From NCBI GenBank assembly GCA_937132065.1, contig CAKZNT010000054.1, forward strand, positions 54,949 through 118,948: 64,000 nucleotides of DNA. The letters are read 5' to 3'. The notes under the pieces were generated by a model. That model had not been told where the DNA came from and ran no database searches. It saw only the letters and a program-made list of their open reading frames with translations. Position numbers and translations under genes: made by a program. This document shows, in pieces, positions 56,307 to 64,000 of the stretch; positions within the stretch are counted from its first letter, which is position 1, and each line of letters begins with the position of its first letter. The stretch is from an uncultured Loktanella sp. (lineage in GTDB: Bacteria > Pseudomonadota > Alphaproteobacteria > Rhodobacterales > Rhodobacteraceae).

Positions 56307-58208
56307 ATGAAGCGCACGCTAGGCACTTGCTACTATCCTGAACAATGGCCGACCGAAATCTGGGCTGATGACGCGCGGCGCATGGTTGCGGCGGGGCTCA
56401 CGTGGGTGCGGATCGGCGAGTTTTCATGGAGCAAGCTTGAACCAACACCCGATGACCTGCAATGGGACTGGCTTGACCACGCCATTGAAACGCTCGGGTC
56501 TGCGGGACTGAAGGTCGTGCTCGGCACGCCAACAGCAACCCCGCCTCGCTGGATGTTGCACCGCCACCCTGACATGTTGGCGCACGATCAGGACGGCCAA
56601 CCGCGCAAGTTCGGGTCACGGCGGCACTATTGTTTTTCGCACAGTGGCTATCGGGAGGAGTGCGCACGGATCGCAACCCTTATGGCGCAGCGATACGGCC
56701 AGAACCCCTATGTCGCGGCATGGCAAACCGACAATGAATACGGCTGCCACGATACGACAATCTCTTACAGCGATGCAGCACGATCCGCCTTTCAAGGCTG
56801 GCTGGCCCATAGGTATGGCACAATCAAAGCCTTGAACGCCGCTTGGGGGAATACGTTTTGGTCAATGGACTACGCCAGCTTTGGTGATGTGGACCTGCCG
56901 AACCTGACAGTGACCGAACCCAACCCCGCCCACAGCCTTGCATTTCGCAGGTTTAGCTCTGATCAGGTCGTGTCGTTCAACCGCCTTCAAGTGGATGCGA
57001 TCAAGGCGCATAGCCATGCGCCGATTGCCCATAACTACATGGGTCGGATCACCGATTTTGATCACTTCGCGGTTGGCAATGATCTCGAAATCGCAAGCTG
57101 GGACAGCTATCCGCTTGGCTTCCTTGAGGATCGGGTTGGCGCATCTGCGCAGCGGCAGCGGGACTTTGCACGGCAAGGCGACCCCGACTTTCAAGCGTTA
57201 CATCACGACCTTTACCGCGCTGTCGGGCGGGGCCGTTGGTGGGTCATGGAGCAACAACCCGGCCCCGTGAACTGGGCGCCCCATAATCCTGTGCCCTTGG
57301 CAGGTATGGTGCGGCTCTGGACGTGGGAGGCCTTTGCGCATGGCGCAGAAGCTGTGTGCTATTTCCGCTGGCGACAGGCGCCTGTTGCACAGGAACAAAT
57401 GCACGCTGGGCTATTGCGCCCTGACAGCGTTGACGCCCGCGTCATGGACGAGGTGAAGCAAGTCAATCGCGAGATAGAGGACGCGCCAGACGTCGTCGAG
57501 ACACAATCACCTGTCGCGATTATCTTTGATTACGATGCCGATTTCGCTTGGGCTGTGCAACCTCATGGCGCGGACCTTAGCTACTTTGGCTTAGTGCTAC
57601 ATATCTATCGGGGTCTGCGCGCGCTTGGGCTGTCAATCGACATTTTGCCCGCTACAACGCGCGATTTCACGGGTTACGGCCTCGTTTTGGCACCTGGGTT
57701 GATGACAATGGCGGATGATCTCAAATCGGCTCTTGGCAGCAATAACGCCGAGGTTATCTACGGTCCTCGCAGTGGCGCGCGTGGCGATGACATGAACATC
57801 CCGACCCCTCTGCCGCCACAAATTCCAAATCTCGATGTAACTGTCACGGAGGTAGAAAGCCTGCGCCCCGATATCACTGTGCCATTGGCACAAGGCGGCA
57901 CGGTCACTTCCTACCGCGAGGTTCTGGACGGGACGGCGGACGTTATTTTGCGGACAATGACAGGCGATCCTGTCGTCATGCGCAATGGGCGGCAAACCTA
58001 CATGGGGGGCTGGCTGGATGAGACCGCGTTGGCAACGCTTCTCAAGGAGACCTGCGCGATGGCCTCTATCGAGACGCTGGCCCTGCCCGATGGCATCCGC
58101 ATCCGCGACACTGCGACCGAAAGGTTCTGGTTCAACTATACCGCACAGAGTGTCACCTGCCACGGCATCACACTCGCGCCAGCGGGGGTTGCGCGCACCA
58201 AGCGATAG
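56307..58208 (+). CDS. Beta-galactosidase, GH42
   Basis: 633 aa, no signal peptide. The GH42 barrel begins RTLGTCYYPEQWPTEIWADDARRM; acid/base Glu in AWQTDNEYGCHD and nucleophile Glu in WWVMEQQPGPVNWAPHNP. The trimerisation and C-terminal beta domains follow (PVAIIFDYDADFAWAVQPHG...). It hydrolyses beta-galactosides inside the cell, complementing the GH36 enzyme. The last gene of the galactoside operon; the MOSC gene is about 70 bp downstream. Confidence 0.94.
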   Translation: MKRTLGTCYYPEQWPTEIWADDARRMVAAGLTWVRIGEFSWSKLEPTPDDLQWDWLDHAIETLGSAGLKVVLGTPTATPPRWMLHRHPDMLAHDQDGQPRKFGSRRHYCFSHSGYREECARIATLMAQRYGQNPYVAAWQTDNEYGCHDTTISYSDAARSAFQGWLAHRYGTIKALNAAWGNTFWSMDYASFGDVDLPNLTVTEPNPAHSLAFRRFSSDQVVSFNRLQVDAIKAHSHAPIAHNYMGRITDFDHFAVGNDLEIASWDSYPLGFLEDRVGASAQRQRDFARQGDPDFQALHHDLYRAVGRGRWWVMEQQPGPVNWAPHNPVPLAGMVRLWTWEAFAHGAEAVCYFRWRQAPVAQEQMHAGLLRPDSVDARVMDEVKQVNREIEDAPDVVETQSPVAIIFDYDADFAWAVQPHGADLSYFGLVLHIYRGLRALGLSIDILPATTRDFTGYGLVLAPGLMTMADDLKSALGSNNAEVIYGPRSGARGDDMNIPTPLPPQIPNLDVTVTEVESLRPDITVPLAQGGTVTSYREVLDGTADVILRTMTGDPVVMRNGRQTYMGGWLDETALATLLKETCAMASIETLALPDGIRIRDTATERFWFNYTAQSVTCHGITLAPAGVARTKR

Positions 58209-58278
58209 GAACAGTCGACGCGTCACACGAGCCGTGTATAGTCATGGAGAACACCGCTTGAGAAAGGGTTAGTTCGCC

Positions 58279-58977
58279 ATGACACACACGCCACTTACCA
58301 GCCGCATCGACGGTCTATTCTTCGGTAGAATCACCGCGCATTGGGCCGAAAAACCGCCGTCTGCGATATTAAAAATGGCAGTCGAAGGCCGCCAAGACAT
58401 AGATGAATTCGGCTTTGTTTTGGACGAGCAAGCCGACCTTGATCACCATGGCGGGCACGACAAGGCGATCCATCACTACGCCAGCGACCACTACGCCGAC
58501 TGGATCACCGAGGGGCATATTCCCAAAGGAACCCTGCCCGCAGCATTTGGCGAAAACATCGCCACAACCGGCATGACAGAAGCAACATTGTGCATTGGCG
58601 ACAAGCTTCGCCTTGGCACGGCAGTGGTGCAAATCAGCCAAGGGCGGCAGCCCTGCTGGAAGGTCAGCGAACACACCCGAAACCCGCAGATGGCCTATCT
58701 TTTCCAAAAGACATCGCGCACGGGTTGGTATTACCGCGTTTTGGAAAACGGGCGGGCGGGGGTCGGGGATGCCGTTACCTTGATCGAACGGAGTGAGCCG
58801 AAATGGACCGTGGCGCGGGTGACCGCCGCGCGGCTAACGCGGCAAGTGACCCAACAAGACGCAGAGACCTTAGCAACATTGCCCGACCTCGCAGACGGGT
58901 GGCGGCAAGCCTTCATCAAGATGGCGAACGGCGAACGCGGCGAAGACACAAGCGCCCGCCTCAAAGGAACCAAGTAG
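58279..58977 (+). CDS. MOSC-domain protein, YiiM-like
   Basis: 232 aa starting MTHTPLTSRIDGLFFGRITAHWAE. MOSC features are HHGGHDKAIHHYASDHY, FGENIATTGMTEATLCIGDKLRLG and the conserved cysteine in GRQPCWKVSEHT. A C-terminal helical extension resembles the 3-alpha domain of YiiM-type proteins, which reduce N-hydroxylated compounds with a molybdenum cofactor. The moaDE genes elsewhere in the window show that the cofactor can be made. It is probably separate from the galactoside operon and 7 bp before an esterase gene. Confidence 0.88.
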   Translation: MTHTPLTSRIDGLFFGRITAHWAEKPPSAILKMAVEGRQDIDEFGFVLDEQADLDHHGGHDKAIHHYASDHYADWITEGHIPKGTLPAAFGENIATTGMTEATLCIGDKLRLGTAVVQISQGRQPCWKVSEHTRNPQMAYLFQKTSRTGWYYRVLENGRAGVGDAVTLIERSEPKWTVARVTAARLTRQVTQQDAETLATLPDLADGWRQAFIKMANGERGEDTSARLKGTK

Positions 58978-58984
58978 GACAGCC

Positions 58985-59923
58985 ATGAATTATGATGACC
59001 TGATTGACCCCGAAACATGGGCGTTCATCCGCAAGACAGAGCGGTTCTATCCCGTCGAAACGATAGACTACACCATTGCGCAACAGCGGCGCGTCTACGA
59101 CGATATGTGTCAGGCATTTGCGCAAGATCACCCTGCTGGGGTCATGTCATCCGACAGCGATATGAACGGTGTGCCAGTGCGGATTTACACCAAGGGCACG
59201 GCGCAGGTTACCGTGATCTACTTTCACGGTGGCGGCTTTGTTGTTGGCGGACTTGATAGCCACGATGATGTATGTGCCGAAATCTGCGATCAAACAGGTT
59301 TTCGCGTGGTGTCCTGCGATTACAGGCTTGCCCCTGAATTCAAACATCCCGCGATGTTTAACGATGCCAAAGCCACAGCGATCCAGACGCTCGCTTCATT
59401 TGACGGCCCCGTTGTCTTGTGTGGAGATAGTGCGGGGGGCAATCTTGCGGCGGCGGTTGCACATGCGCTGCGCGGCGTAACCGACAGGATCATAGGGCAA
59501 GTCCTGATCTATCCCGCACTTGGGGGCGACACCAACGCGGGCAGCTACATTGACCACGCAAATGCTCCGATGTTGCGGCGCGAAGACATCGCTTTTTACG
59601 CAGACATCCGCACCTCGGGTGGCGCGCCAACGGATGATGCGACATTCGCTCCACTGCACGACACCGACTTTTCAAACCTGCCCCCAACCGTGATTATCTC
59701 CGCTCAGTGCGATCCACTTTCGGATGATGGACGCGACTACCGCGATGCGATCCTTGCAGCACAAGGTCGTGCCGTCTGGTTCAACGAAACGGGGCTTGTC
59801 CATGGATACCTGCGCGCGCGCCACGCGGCGACCCGCGCTCAAGAAAGCTTTGCGCGGATCGTGCATGCCATCGGCGTGCTTGGGCGGGCTGACTGGCCGT
59901 TCGATGCGCATAAAAACTGCTAG
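58985..59923 (+). CDS. Alpha/beta hydrolase, hormone-sensitive-lipase-type esterase
   Basis: 312 aa. The oxyanion motif HGGGFVVGGLDSHDD, nucleophile GDSAGGNLAAAVA, acid in AQCDPLSDDG and His in GLVHGYLRA are all in place. No signal peptide. The substrate is unknown; HSL-type enzymes take short-chain esters. The CocE-like hydrolase and a peptide-type binding protein follow in the same direction, so a pathway for an acylated nitrogenous compound is possible but unproven. Confidence 0.9.
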   Translation: MNYDDLIDPETWAFIRKTERFYPVETIDYTIAQQRRVYDDMCQAFAQDHPAGVMSSDSDMNGVPVRIYTKGTAQVTVIYFHGGGFVVGGLDSHDDVCAEICDQTGFRVVSCDYRLAPEFKHPAMFNDAKATAIQTLASFDGPVVLCGDSAGGNLAAAVAHALRGVTDRIIGQVLIYPALGGDTNAGSYIDHANAPMLRREDIAFYADIRTSGGAPTDDATFAPLHDTDFSNLPPTVIISAQCDPLSDDGRDYRDAILAAQGRAVWFNETGLVHGYLRARHAATRAQESFARIVHAIGVLGRADWPFDAHKNC

Positions 59924-59963
59924 CAACTCGGGGTGCGGCATGTAAAAGTGTAACAGACGGAGG

Positions 59964-62003
59964 GTGTTAGCCATTCAACCTGAGACCAAAATCGACATCC
60001 ATGACAATATGCGGATCACAGTGCGTGACGGCATTTCGCTATCCGCACGGGTCTGGATGCCCGCATCCGCAGAGATCACACCGCTGCCTGCCATCCTCGA
60101 GATTCTACCCTACCGCAAGCGGGACGGAACAGACGGGCGTGATGCCACGACCCATGCCCAGTTCGCCAAACACGGCTATGTCTGCCTGCGCGTTGACCTG
60201 CGGGGCTGCGGCGAATCCGAAGGGCTATTTGACGACGAATACTCCGAACAGGAGCTAAGTGATATCGAGGACGTTATCGGCTGGATCGCCGAGCAATCCT
60301 GGTGCACCGGAGCCGTCGGGATCATGGGCATTTCATGGGGCGGATTTAACGGCTTGCAAACCGCTGCACGCAGACCGCCTGCGCTAAAGGCGGTGATCAG
60401 CCTATGCTCATCGGTTGACCGGTTCGCCGACGACATCCACTATAAGGGTGGCTGTCAGCTGATGGAGAATATCGGCTGGACGGCCACGGCAACTTCCTGG
60501 TTTTCTGTGCCTCCCGACCCTGCGCTCGTGGGAGATGACTGGCGCGATATCTGGCAAGAGCGGCTCGAAAACACACCGCCCTTGATCAACAACTGGCAAC
60601 AGCACGCCAGCAAAGATGCCTATTGGAAACACGCTTCGGTTAGCGAGGACTTCTCCCGAATCCAGGCTGCGGTTCTGATCATTGGCGGTTGGCACGATGG
60701 CTATCGCAACACTGCGGCCAAATTGCTGGAGGGCGGCACAAGCGGCCCTGTTAAGGCGATCATGGGACCGTGGAACCACAAATATCCGCATCTAGCTACG
60801 CCTGCCCCGCGGATGGATTTCGTGAGCGAGGCGCTCCGGTGGTGGGATCACTGGCTTAAGGACGCGCAAAACGATGTCGAAAACGATCCTGCATACCGCG
60901 CCTATCTGATGGACGGGCTGCCACCCAAGACCAGCTATGACACACGGCCCGGTCGCTGGGTTGGCCTGCCAAAATGGCCCGCAGACGAGATCAAGCACCA
61001 GACTTTCACCCTCGGCAATGCCACATTGGGGCAAGACACGATAACAACGCCGATAGATGTCAAAACCGATGTGAATTGCGGTCAGGGGTTTGGCGAATTT
61101 TTCCCCTTCGGCTTTGGGCCAGGTGAATTGCCCGATGACCAGCGGGCAGATGATGCATTGTCCGCCTGCTTTGAAACCGCCCCTCTCCTAGAGGCAACGT
61201 CTTTGATCGGTGCGGCGCGATTGCACCTCTCCTTTTCTGCAAACACGCCCTTTGCGCAAATGGCCGCGCGGCTTTGCGATGTTGGCCCTGACGGGGCGTC
61301 TACACAGATTTCGCTCGGCATCTTGAACCTGCAATTTCGCGAAGGGTTTGAAGAGGCGAAGCCACTTGTCCCGCATCAAATCTATGACGCAACACTCGAC
61401 CTTGATCAAATGGCCTACGTCGTGCCCGAGGGGCATCGGCTGCGGCTTGCGATCTCGCCCAACTACTGGCCATTTATCTGGCCTGAACGCGGCGAGACAA
61501 CACTGACCTTGACGCAAGGGACGCTCGATCTTCCCGTATTTCATGACACTGGTCATCTCGATTGGACCTGCCCGCCGCTCGCACACACCCCGCCCACCGT
61601 TCTCAAAACGCTTTCGACTGGCCCGGAAGAAAAACGGACATTCGTCGAAGACGGCAAGTTAAAGCTGGTCATTAGCGCCGATCACGGCGAAACAGAGCAT
61701 AGCGAGCATGGATTGCGCACATCAAGCGCGATCCACGAAACGTGGTCCATAGACCAGTCAGATATAGCAAAGGCCCAAGCAGATATAGTCTGGAAACGGG
61801 CCGTGGCGCGCGACGACTTTTGCGCGTCAACCGAAGTTGTCACAAAGATGCGTAGTGACAGCGAGAGATATTACGTTACGCTAACGATCAGAGCCTTTGA
61901 TGCACAAACCTGTATCTTTGAGCGCGACTACCACGAGAGCTTCTGGCGCGACTTAACGCGCCAAGGACAGCCCTCGTTGAATTCTAAGGGAGAAACAAAA
62001 TGA
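59964..62003 (+). CDS. CocE/NonD-family hydrolase (X-Pro dipeptidyl-peptidase-like)
   Basis: 679 aa from GTG at 59964. Its GGAGG site is immediately adjacent, so the start may instead be ATG at 60009 (MRITVRDGISLSARVWMP). The core has ILPYRKRDGTDGRD, VDLRGCGESEGLFDDEY and catalytic Ser in GIMGISWGGFNGLQ, then His in GPWNHKYPH; the C-terminal jelly-roll domain follows. The family includes cocaine esterase and acyl/peptide hydrolases; here the substrate is unknown. The end overlaps the next gene by 4 bp. Confidence 0.85.
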   Translation: MLAIQPETKIDIHDNMRITVRDGISLSARVWMPASAEITPLPAILEILPYRKRDGTDGRDATTHAQFAKHGYVCLRVDLRGCGESEGLFDDEYSEQELSDIEDVIGWIAEQSWCTGAVGIMGISWGGFNGLQTAARRPPALKAVISLCSSVDRFADDIHYKGGCQLMENIGWTATATSWFSVPPDPALVGDDWRDIWQERLENTPPLINNWQQHASKDAYWKHASVSEDFSRIQAAVLIIGGWHDGYRNTAAKLLEGGTSGPVKAIMGPWNHKYPHLATPAPRMDFVSEALRWWDHWLKDAQNDVENDPAYRAYLMDGLPPKTSYDTRPGRWVGLPKWPADEIKHQTFTLGNATLGQDTITTPIDVKTDVNCGQGFGEFFPFGFGPGELPDDQRADDALSACFETAPLLEATSLIGAARLHLSFSANTPFAQMAARLCDVGPDGASTQISLGILNLQFREGFEEAKPLVPHQIYDATLDLDQMAYVVPEGHRLRLAISPNYWPFIWPERGETTLTLTQGTLDLPVFHDTGHLDWTCPPLAHTPPTVLKTLSTGPEEKRTFVEDGKLKLVISADHGETEHSEHGLRTSSAIHETWSIDQSDIAKAQADIVWKRAVARDDFCASTEVVTKMRSDSERYYVTLTIRAFDAQTCIFERDYHESFWRDLTRQGQPSLNSKGETK

Positions 62004-63292
62004 CAAATGAACTAAAGTATCTCAGCCAGCAGGTTGCACGCCAGCGCCTTGACCGTCGTAGCTTCTTGGGCCGTGCGGGCGCATTGGGCGTCTCTGCCGC
62101 CGCAGCCAGCACCCTGCTTTCCAGCGCCGTGATGGCACAAGGCGCCGTCAAGGGCGGCACAATCAAGGTTGCCGTAGAAGGCGGATCGTCCACGGACAGC
62201 CTTGATCCGGCACTTGTCACCAACTCGACAGGCACACTTGTGAACCGCCTTTGGGGCGAGCCGCTTGTTGAACTGGACGCCGATGGTGGCCTAGAGATGC
62301 GCTTGGCTTCCGAAGTGATTGCATCCGATGACGCAACCACATGGACATTCAAAATTCGTGAAGGGGTTACGTTCTCGGACGGCAAATCCCTCACCGCAGA
62401 AGACGTGCTTGCAACACTCGAGCGCCACGCTGGCGAAGACTCCAAATCGGGTGCTCTCGGTATCCTGAGCGGCATCAAATCCATGCGCGCTGACGGCAAT
62501 GCATTCATTGTTGAGCTGACGGGTCCAAACGCCGACTTGCCCTTCCTGTTGAGCGATTATCACCTGATGATCCAGCCGAACGGCGGCAAAGATGCGCCAG
62601 ACGCGGCCATTGGCACAGGGCCATATATCTTGAAGAGCGCTGAAATGGGCGTTCGCTTTGTGGCCGAAAAGAACCCGAATTACTGGAACCCTGATCTTGG
62701 GCACGCCTCTACGATCGAAGTCACCGTAATTAACGATGACACCGCACGTGTTGCAGCCCTCCAATCTGGTCAGGTTCACATGTGCACACGCGTGCCGCCA
62801 AAGGTCGCTTCGCTTGTAGGGCGCATGTCGGGCGTCGAGGTGCATTCTGTGCCCAGCGCGGGCCATTATGTCTTTATCATGCACGCCAACACAGCGCCGT
62901 TTGATAACAATGACCTGCGTCTGGCCCTGAAGTATGCGATGAACCGCGAAGAGATGGTCGATAAAATCCAACAAGGGGTAGGTAATGCGGTAACGGCCAT
63001 GTCTAATAGTCATAAAATGGCCGAAGGCACGGTGACCGAATCAAAAGAGGTTGAAGAAGCATTAGAGGCGATTCACGACAAGGTTTCCTCGATTGCTGAA
63101 ATGAACACTCATATCGCCGAAGCGGTTAAACAACAAGCAGCAACCGCCGAAGATATCGACAGAAACATTGTGGGCATTAGTCGAGTAGCCGAAGATAATG
63201 TCGGCAATGCCGCAGAAACCACACGAGCAAGTGAAGAAATGGCGACCAAAGCCAACCAATTACGCGAAATGCTAACCTCATTTAAGGTCTGA
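62000..63292 (+). CDS. Hybrid ORF: family-5 ABC binding protein joined to chemotaxis-receptor tail
   Basis: Residues 1 to about 322 are a peptide/opine-type family-5 solute-binding protein with a Tat signal (DRRSFLGRAGALGVSAAAAS), the SSTDSLDPALVTNS motif and LRLALKYAMNREEMVDKI. Such proteins are normally about 500 residues; this one breaks off at roughly two-thirds. From about residue 324 the chain is a methyl-accepting chemotaxis protein C-terminus (EALEAIHDKVSSIAEMNTHIA, VKQQAATAEDIDRNIVGIS), with AT-richer DNA. The fused product makes no biological sense: the periplasmic receptor would carry a cytoplasmic signalling helix. I treat it as a chimeric join, with the binding protein truncated. 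Confidence 0.85.
   Translation: MTNELKYLSQQVARQRLDRRSFLGRAGALGVSAAAASTLLSSAVMAQGAVKGGTIKVAVEGGSSTDSLDPALVTNSTGTLVNRLWGEPLVELDADGGLEMRLASEVIASDDATTWTFKIREGVTFSDGKSLTAEDVLATLERHAGEDSKSGALGILSGIKSMRADGNAFIVELTGPNADLPFLLSDYHLMIQPNGGKDAPDAAIGTGPYILKSAEMGVRFVAEKNPNYWNPDLGHASTIEVTVINDDTARVAALQSGQVHMCTRVPPKVASLVGRMSGVEVHSVPSAGHYVFIMHANTAPFDNNDLRLALKYAMNREEMVDKIQQGVGNAVTAMSNSHKMAEGTVTESKEVEEALEAIHDKVSSIAEMNTHIAEAVKQQAATAEDIDRNIVGISRVAEDNVGNAAETTRASEEMATKANQLREMLTSFKV
62961..62990. other. Junction 1: binding protein to chemotaxis-receptor tail
   Basis: Around DKIQQGVGNAV the sequence can be read as either partner: family-5 proteins continue MVDKI...G.G, and MCPs often have a ...QQG...AV.AM... stretch. 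Upstream DNA is GC-rich and roseobacter-like; downstream codon use is AT-richer (gcattagaggcgattcac). Exact breakpoint is not resolvable within about 20 bp. Confidence 0.8.
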
Positions 63293-63294
63293 CT

Positions 63295-63900
63295 ATGTCA
63301 CTTCAGGCGCAATATAACATTACTGAAAAAAGCATGGCGAGTTACTCGCCGCTTGATCAACTCTCTTCAACCTATCTTGCCGAGATTATTAAAAAGGGGC
63401 GAGTCGTTGTATTTGATGCAGGAGATACGTTGTTCGAGAAAGGGCACGATCTGGATTTTCACTACTATTTACTAGCGGGCAAAATATCCGTTAAAAAGGG
63501 CATGTTTTCCAGCAAGTCTGTCGATAGTAAGCAGAAGGAATCATTGCACCCTATCAACAACCTTATTCCAAGCGAGTCGAGTGTTAAAGCCCAAACCGCA
63601 GGCCACCTGTTTTTGGTGGACCCCAAGTTGCTTGATCGCGCTCTAGCGTGGAATGAGTCAAATCCGGTTAACGAAAAAAAGCGCCCACAAAATAACGCCA
63701 AATCCTCCACGCCTGTACAAGTACAGGGAAAGTTTGATGAGGATTACTTTAATTGGATGACCAGTTTACTGGAGTTTCCACTATTTCTGAATCTTCCACC
63801 TGCAAATATTACCGAGCTTTTTGACCAGTTTGCGCAGCTTCTCTACGTCAGTGTCATATGTCACCCGAAGTGGCAGTTTCACCATAACCCAATCGCGTGA
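63295..63900 (+). CDS. Cyclic-nucleotide-binding-domain protein, truncated by a join
   Basis: Starts MSLQAQYNITEKSMASYSPLDQL two bases after the chemotaxis fragment. A cNMP-binding fold can be seen (GRVVVFDAGDTLFEKGHDLDFHYYLLAGKISVKK ... TAGHLFLVDPKLLDRAL), followed by a linker and the start of a second repeat (FDEDYFNWMTSLLEFPLFLNLPPANITELFDQF). After about residue 181 the frame runs into antisense MscS sequence (LLYVSVICHPKWQFHHNPIA), so the natural C-terminus is lost. AT-rich codon use and style look gammaproteobacterial. Native to another organism, I suspect. Confidence 0.75.
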   Translation: MSLQAQYNITEKSMASYSPLDQLSSTYLAEIIKKGRVVVFDAGDTLFEKGHDLDFHYYLLAGKISVKKGMFSSKSVDSKQKESLHPINNLIPSESSVKAQTAGHLFLVDPKLLDRALAWNESNPVNEKKRPQNNAKSSTPVQVQGKFDEDYFNWMTSLLEFPLFLNLPPANITELFDQFAQLLYVSVICHPKWQFHHNPIA

Positions 63901-63999
63901 GTAGTTGGTCAATTGCCTTATTTCCCCGAACGGTATCGTATGTAAGGCGCCCAGATGGTGTCGAAGTTGAAAAGAGCGGATCGAGATCGACTCTACTGT
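63781..63999 (-). CDS. MscS-family mechanosensitive channel, internal fragment (runs off right edge)
   Basis: Absent from the ORF track. The minus strand from the right edge reads TVESISIRSFQLRHHLGAL, HTIPFGEIRQLTNYSRDWV, then MVKLPLRVTYDTDVEKLRK, the beta-domain core of MscS-type channels (LRHHxGxxHTIPFG, TNYSRDW). About 60 residues are genuine; after KKLG the frame enters the cNMP gene and stops at 63781. The gene's N-terminal part lies beyond the window and its C-terminus is lost at the join. The sequence style is alphaproteobacterial. Confidence 0.85.
   Translation of the reverse strand, partial: TVESISIRSFQLRHHLGALHTIPFGEIRQLTNYSRDWVMVKLPLRVTYDTDVEKLRKLVKKLGNICRWKIQK
63811..63840. other. 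Junction 2: cNMP-binding protein to antisense MscS gene
   Basis: ACCGAGCTTTTTGACCAG encodes TELFDQ on plus and belongs to the cNMP protein, while its complement encodes the LVKKLG of an MscS channel on minus. Both readings fit over about 20 bp, marking the seam. The strand of the coding sequence flips here. Confidence 0.75.
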
Positions 64000-64000
64000 A

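Noticed and set aside
62000-63292. A novel natural fusion receptor
   Set aside because: Opposite cellular locations of the halves, composition shift, truncated first partner and a second seam nearby make an artefact more likely.

Overview
The window looks like a chromosomal segment of a marine alphaproteobacterium of the Rhodobacteraceae (Roseobacter group). The basis is protein style and gene order, not a database search: a high-GC body, alphaproteobacterial forms of FadH, IlvD, AccD-FolC, PhaA/PhaB and ETF-QO, and several conserved proteins of a kind I associate with Rhodobacterales. No rRNA, tRNA, CRISPR array, prophage or insertion sequence is visible.

Layout. 1-5.7 kb (minus strand): the 3'-truncated fadH, three poorly characterised genes and ilvD. 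5.8-9 kb (plus): a CPBP membrane protease and the accD-folC operon. 9.1-13.4 kb (plus): a two-gene module, an exported rhodanese-fold protein followed by a membrane-anchored LysM protein, which occurs twice with an exported protein of unknown function between the copies. 13.4-24 kb: zapE, an MFS transporter, a diguanylate cyclase, an overlapping HAD/ornithine-cyclodeaminase-like/hydrolase operon, a DMT exporter, yaiI-fghA, an AEC transporter and greA. 24-31.3 kb: ETF-QO, an 11-bp tandem repeat, a TPR protein-ispE pair, a polyprenyl diphosphate synthase, trmN6 and a YdcH-like small protein. 31.3-43 kb (mostly minus): phaB and phaA for PHB synthesis, a degenerate EAL protein, tagA, moaE-moaD-pgsA, uvrC, a tight operon of S49 peptidase, a 55-residue microprotein missing from the ORF track, a Ca2+/Na+ antiporter and an SDR, then a two-gene ABC exporter and a GAPDH.

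44-58.2 kb is the most coherent block. An IclR regulator and an ABC ATPase diverge from a long plus-strand operon encoding a sugar-binding protein, two permeases, GH36 alpha-galactosidase, an IlvD/EDD-family dehydratase, an SDR dehydrogenase, 2-dehydro-3-deoxygalactonokinase, KDPGal aldolase, an SMP-30 lactonase and GH42 beta-galactosidase. Together these make a complete non-phosphorylating entry (De Ley-Doudoroff type) for galactose released inside the cell from imported alpha- and beta-galactosides, ending in pyruvate and glyceraldehyde 3-phosphate. A GAPDH lies just beyond. 58.2-62 kb holds a MOSC protein, an HSL-type esterase, a CocE/NonD hydrolase and a Tat-exported family-5 binding protein.

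The last 1 kb is not continuous with the rest. The family-5 binding protein changes in frame near 62.97 kb into the tail of a methyl-accepting chemotaxis protein. An AT-richer cyclic-nucleotide-binding protein follows, and near 63.82 kb the sequence changes again into the minus strand of an MscS-type channel. Both joins sit on short stretches readable as either partner. This pattern suggests assembly or amplification chimerism rather than natural fusion genes.
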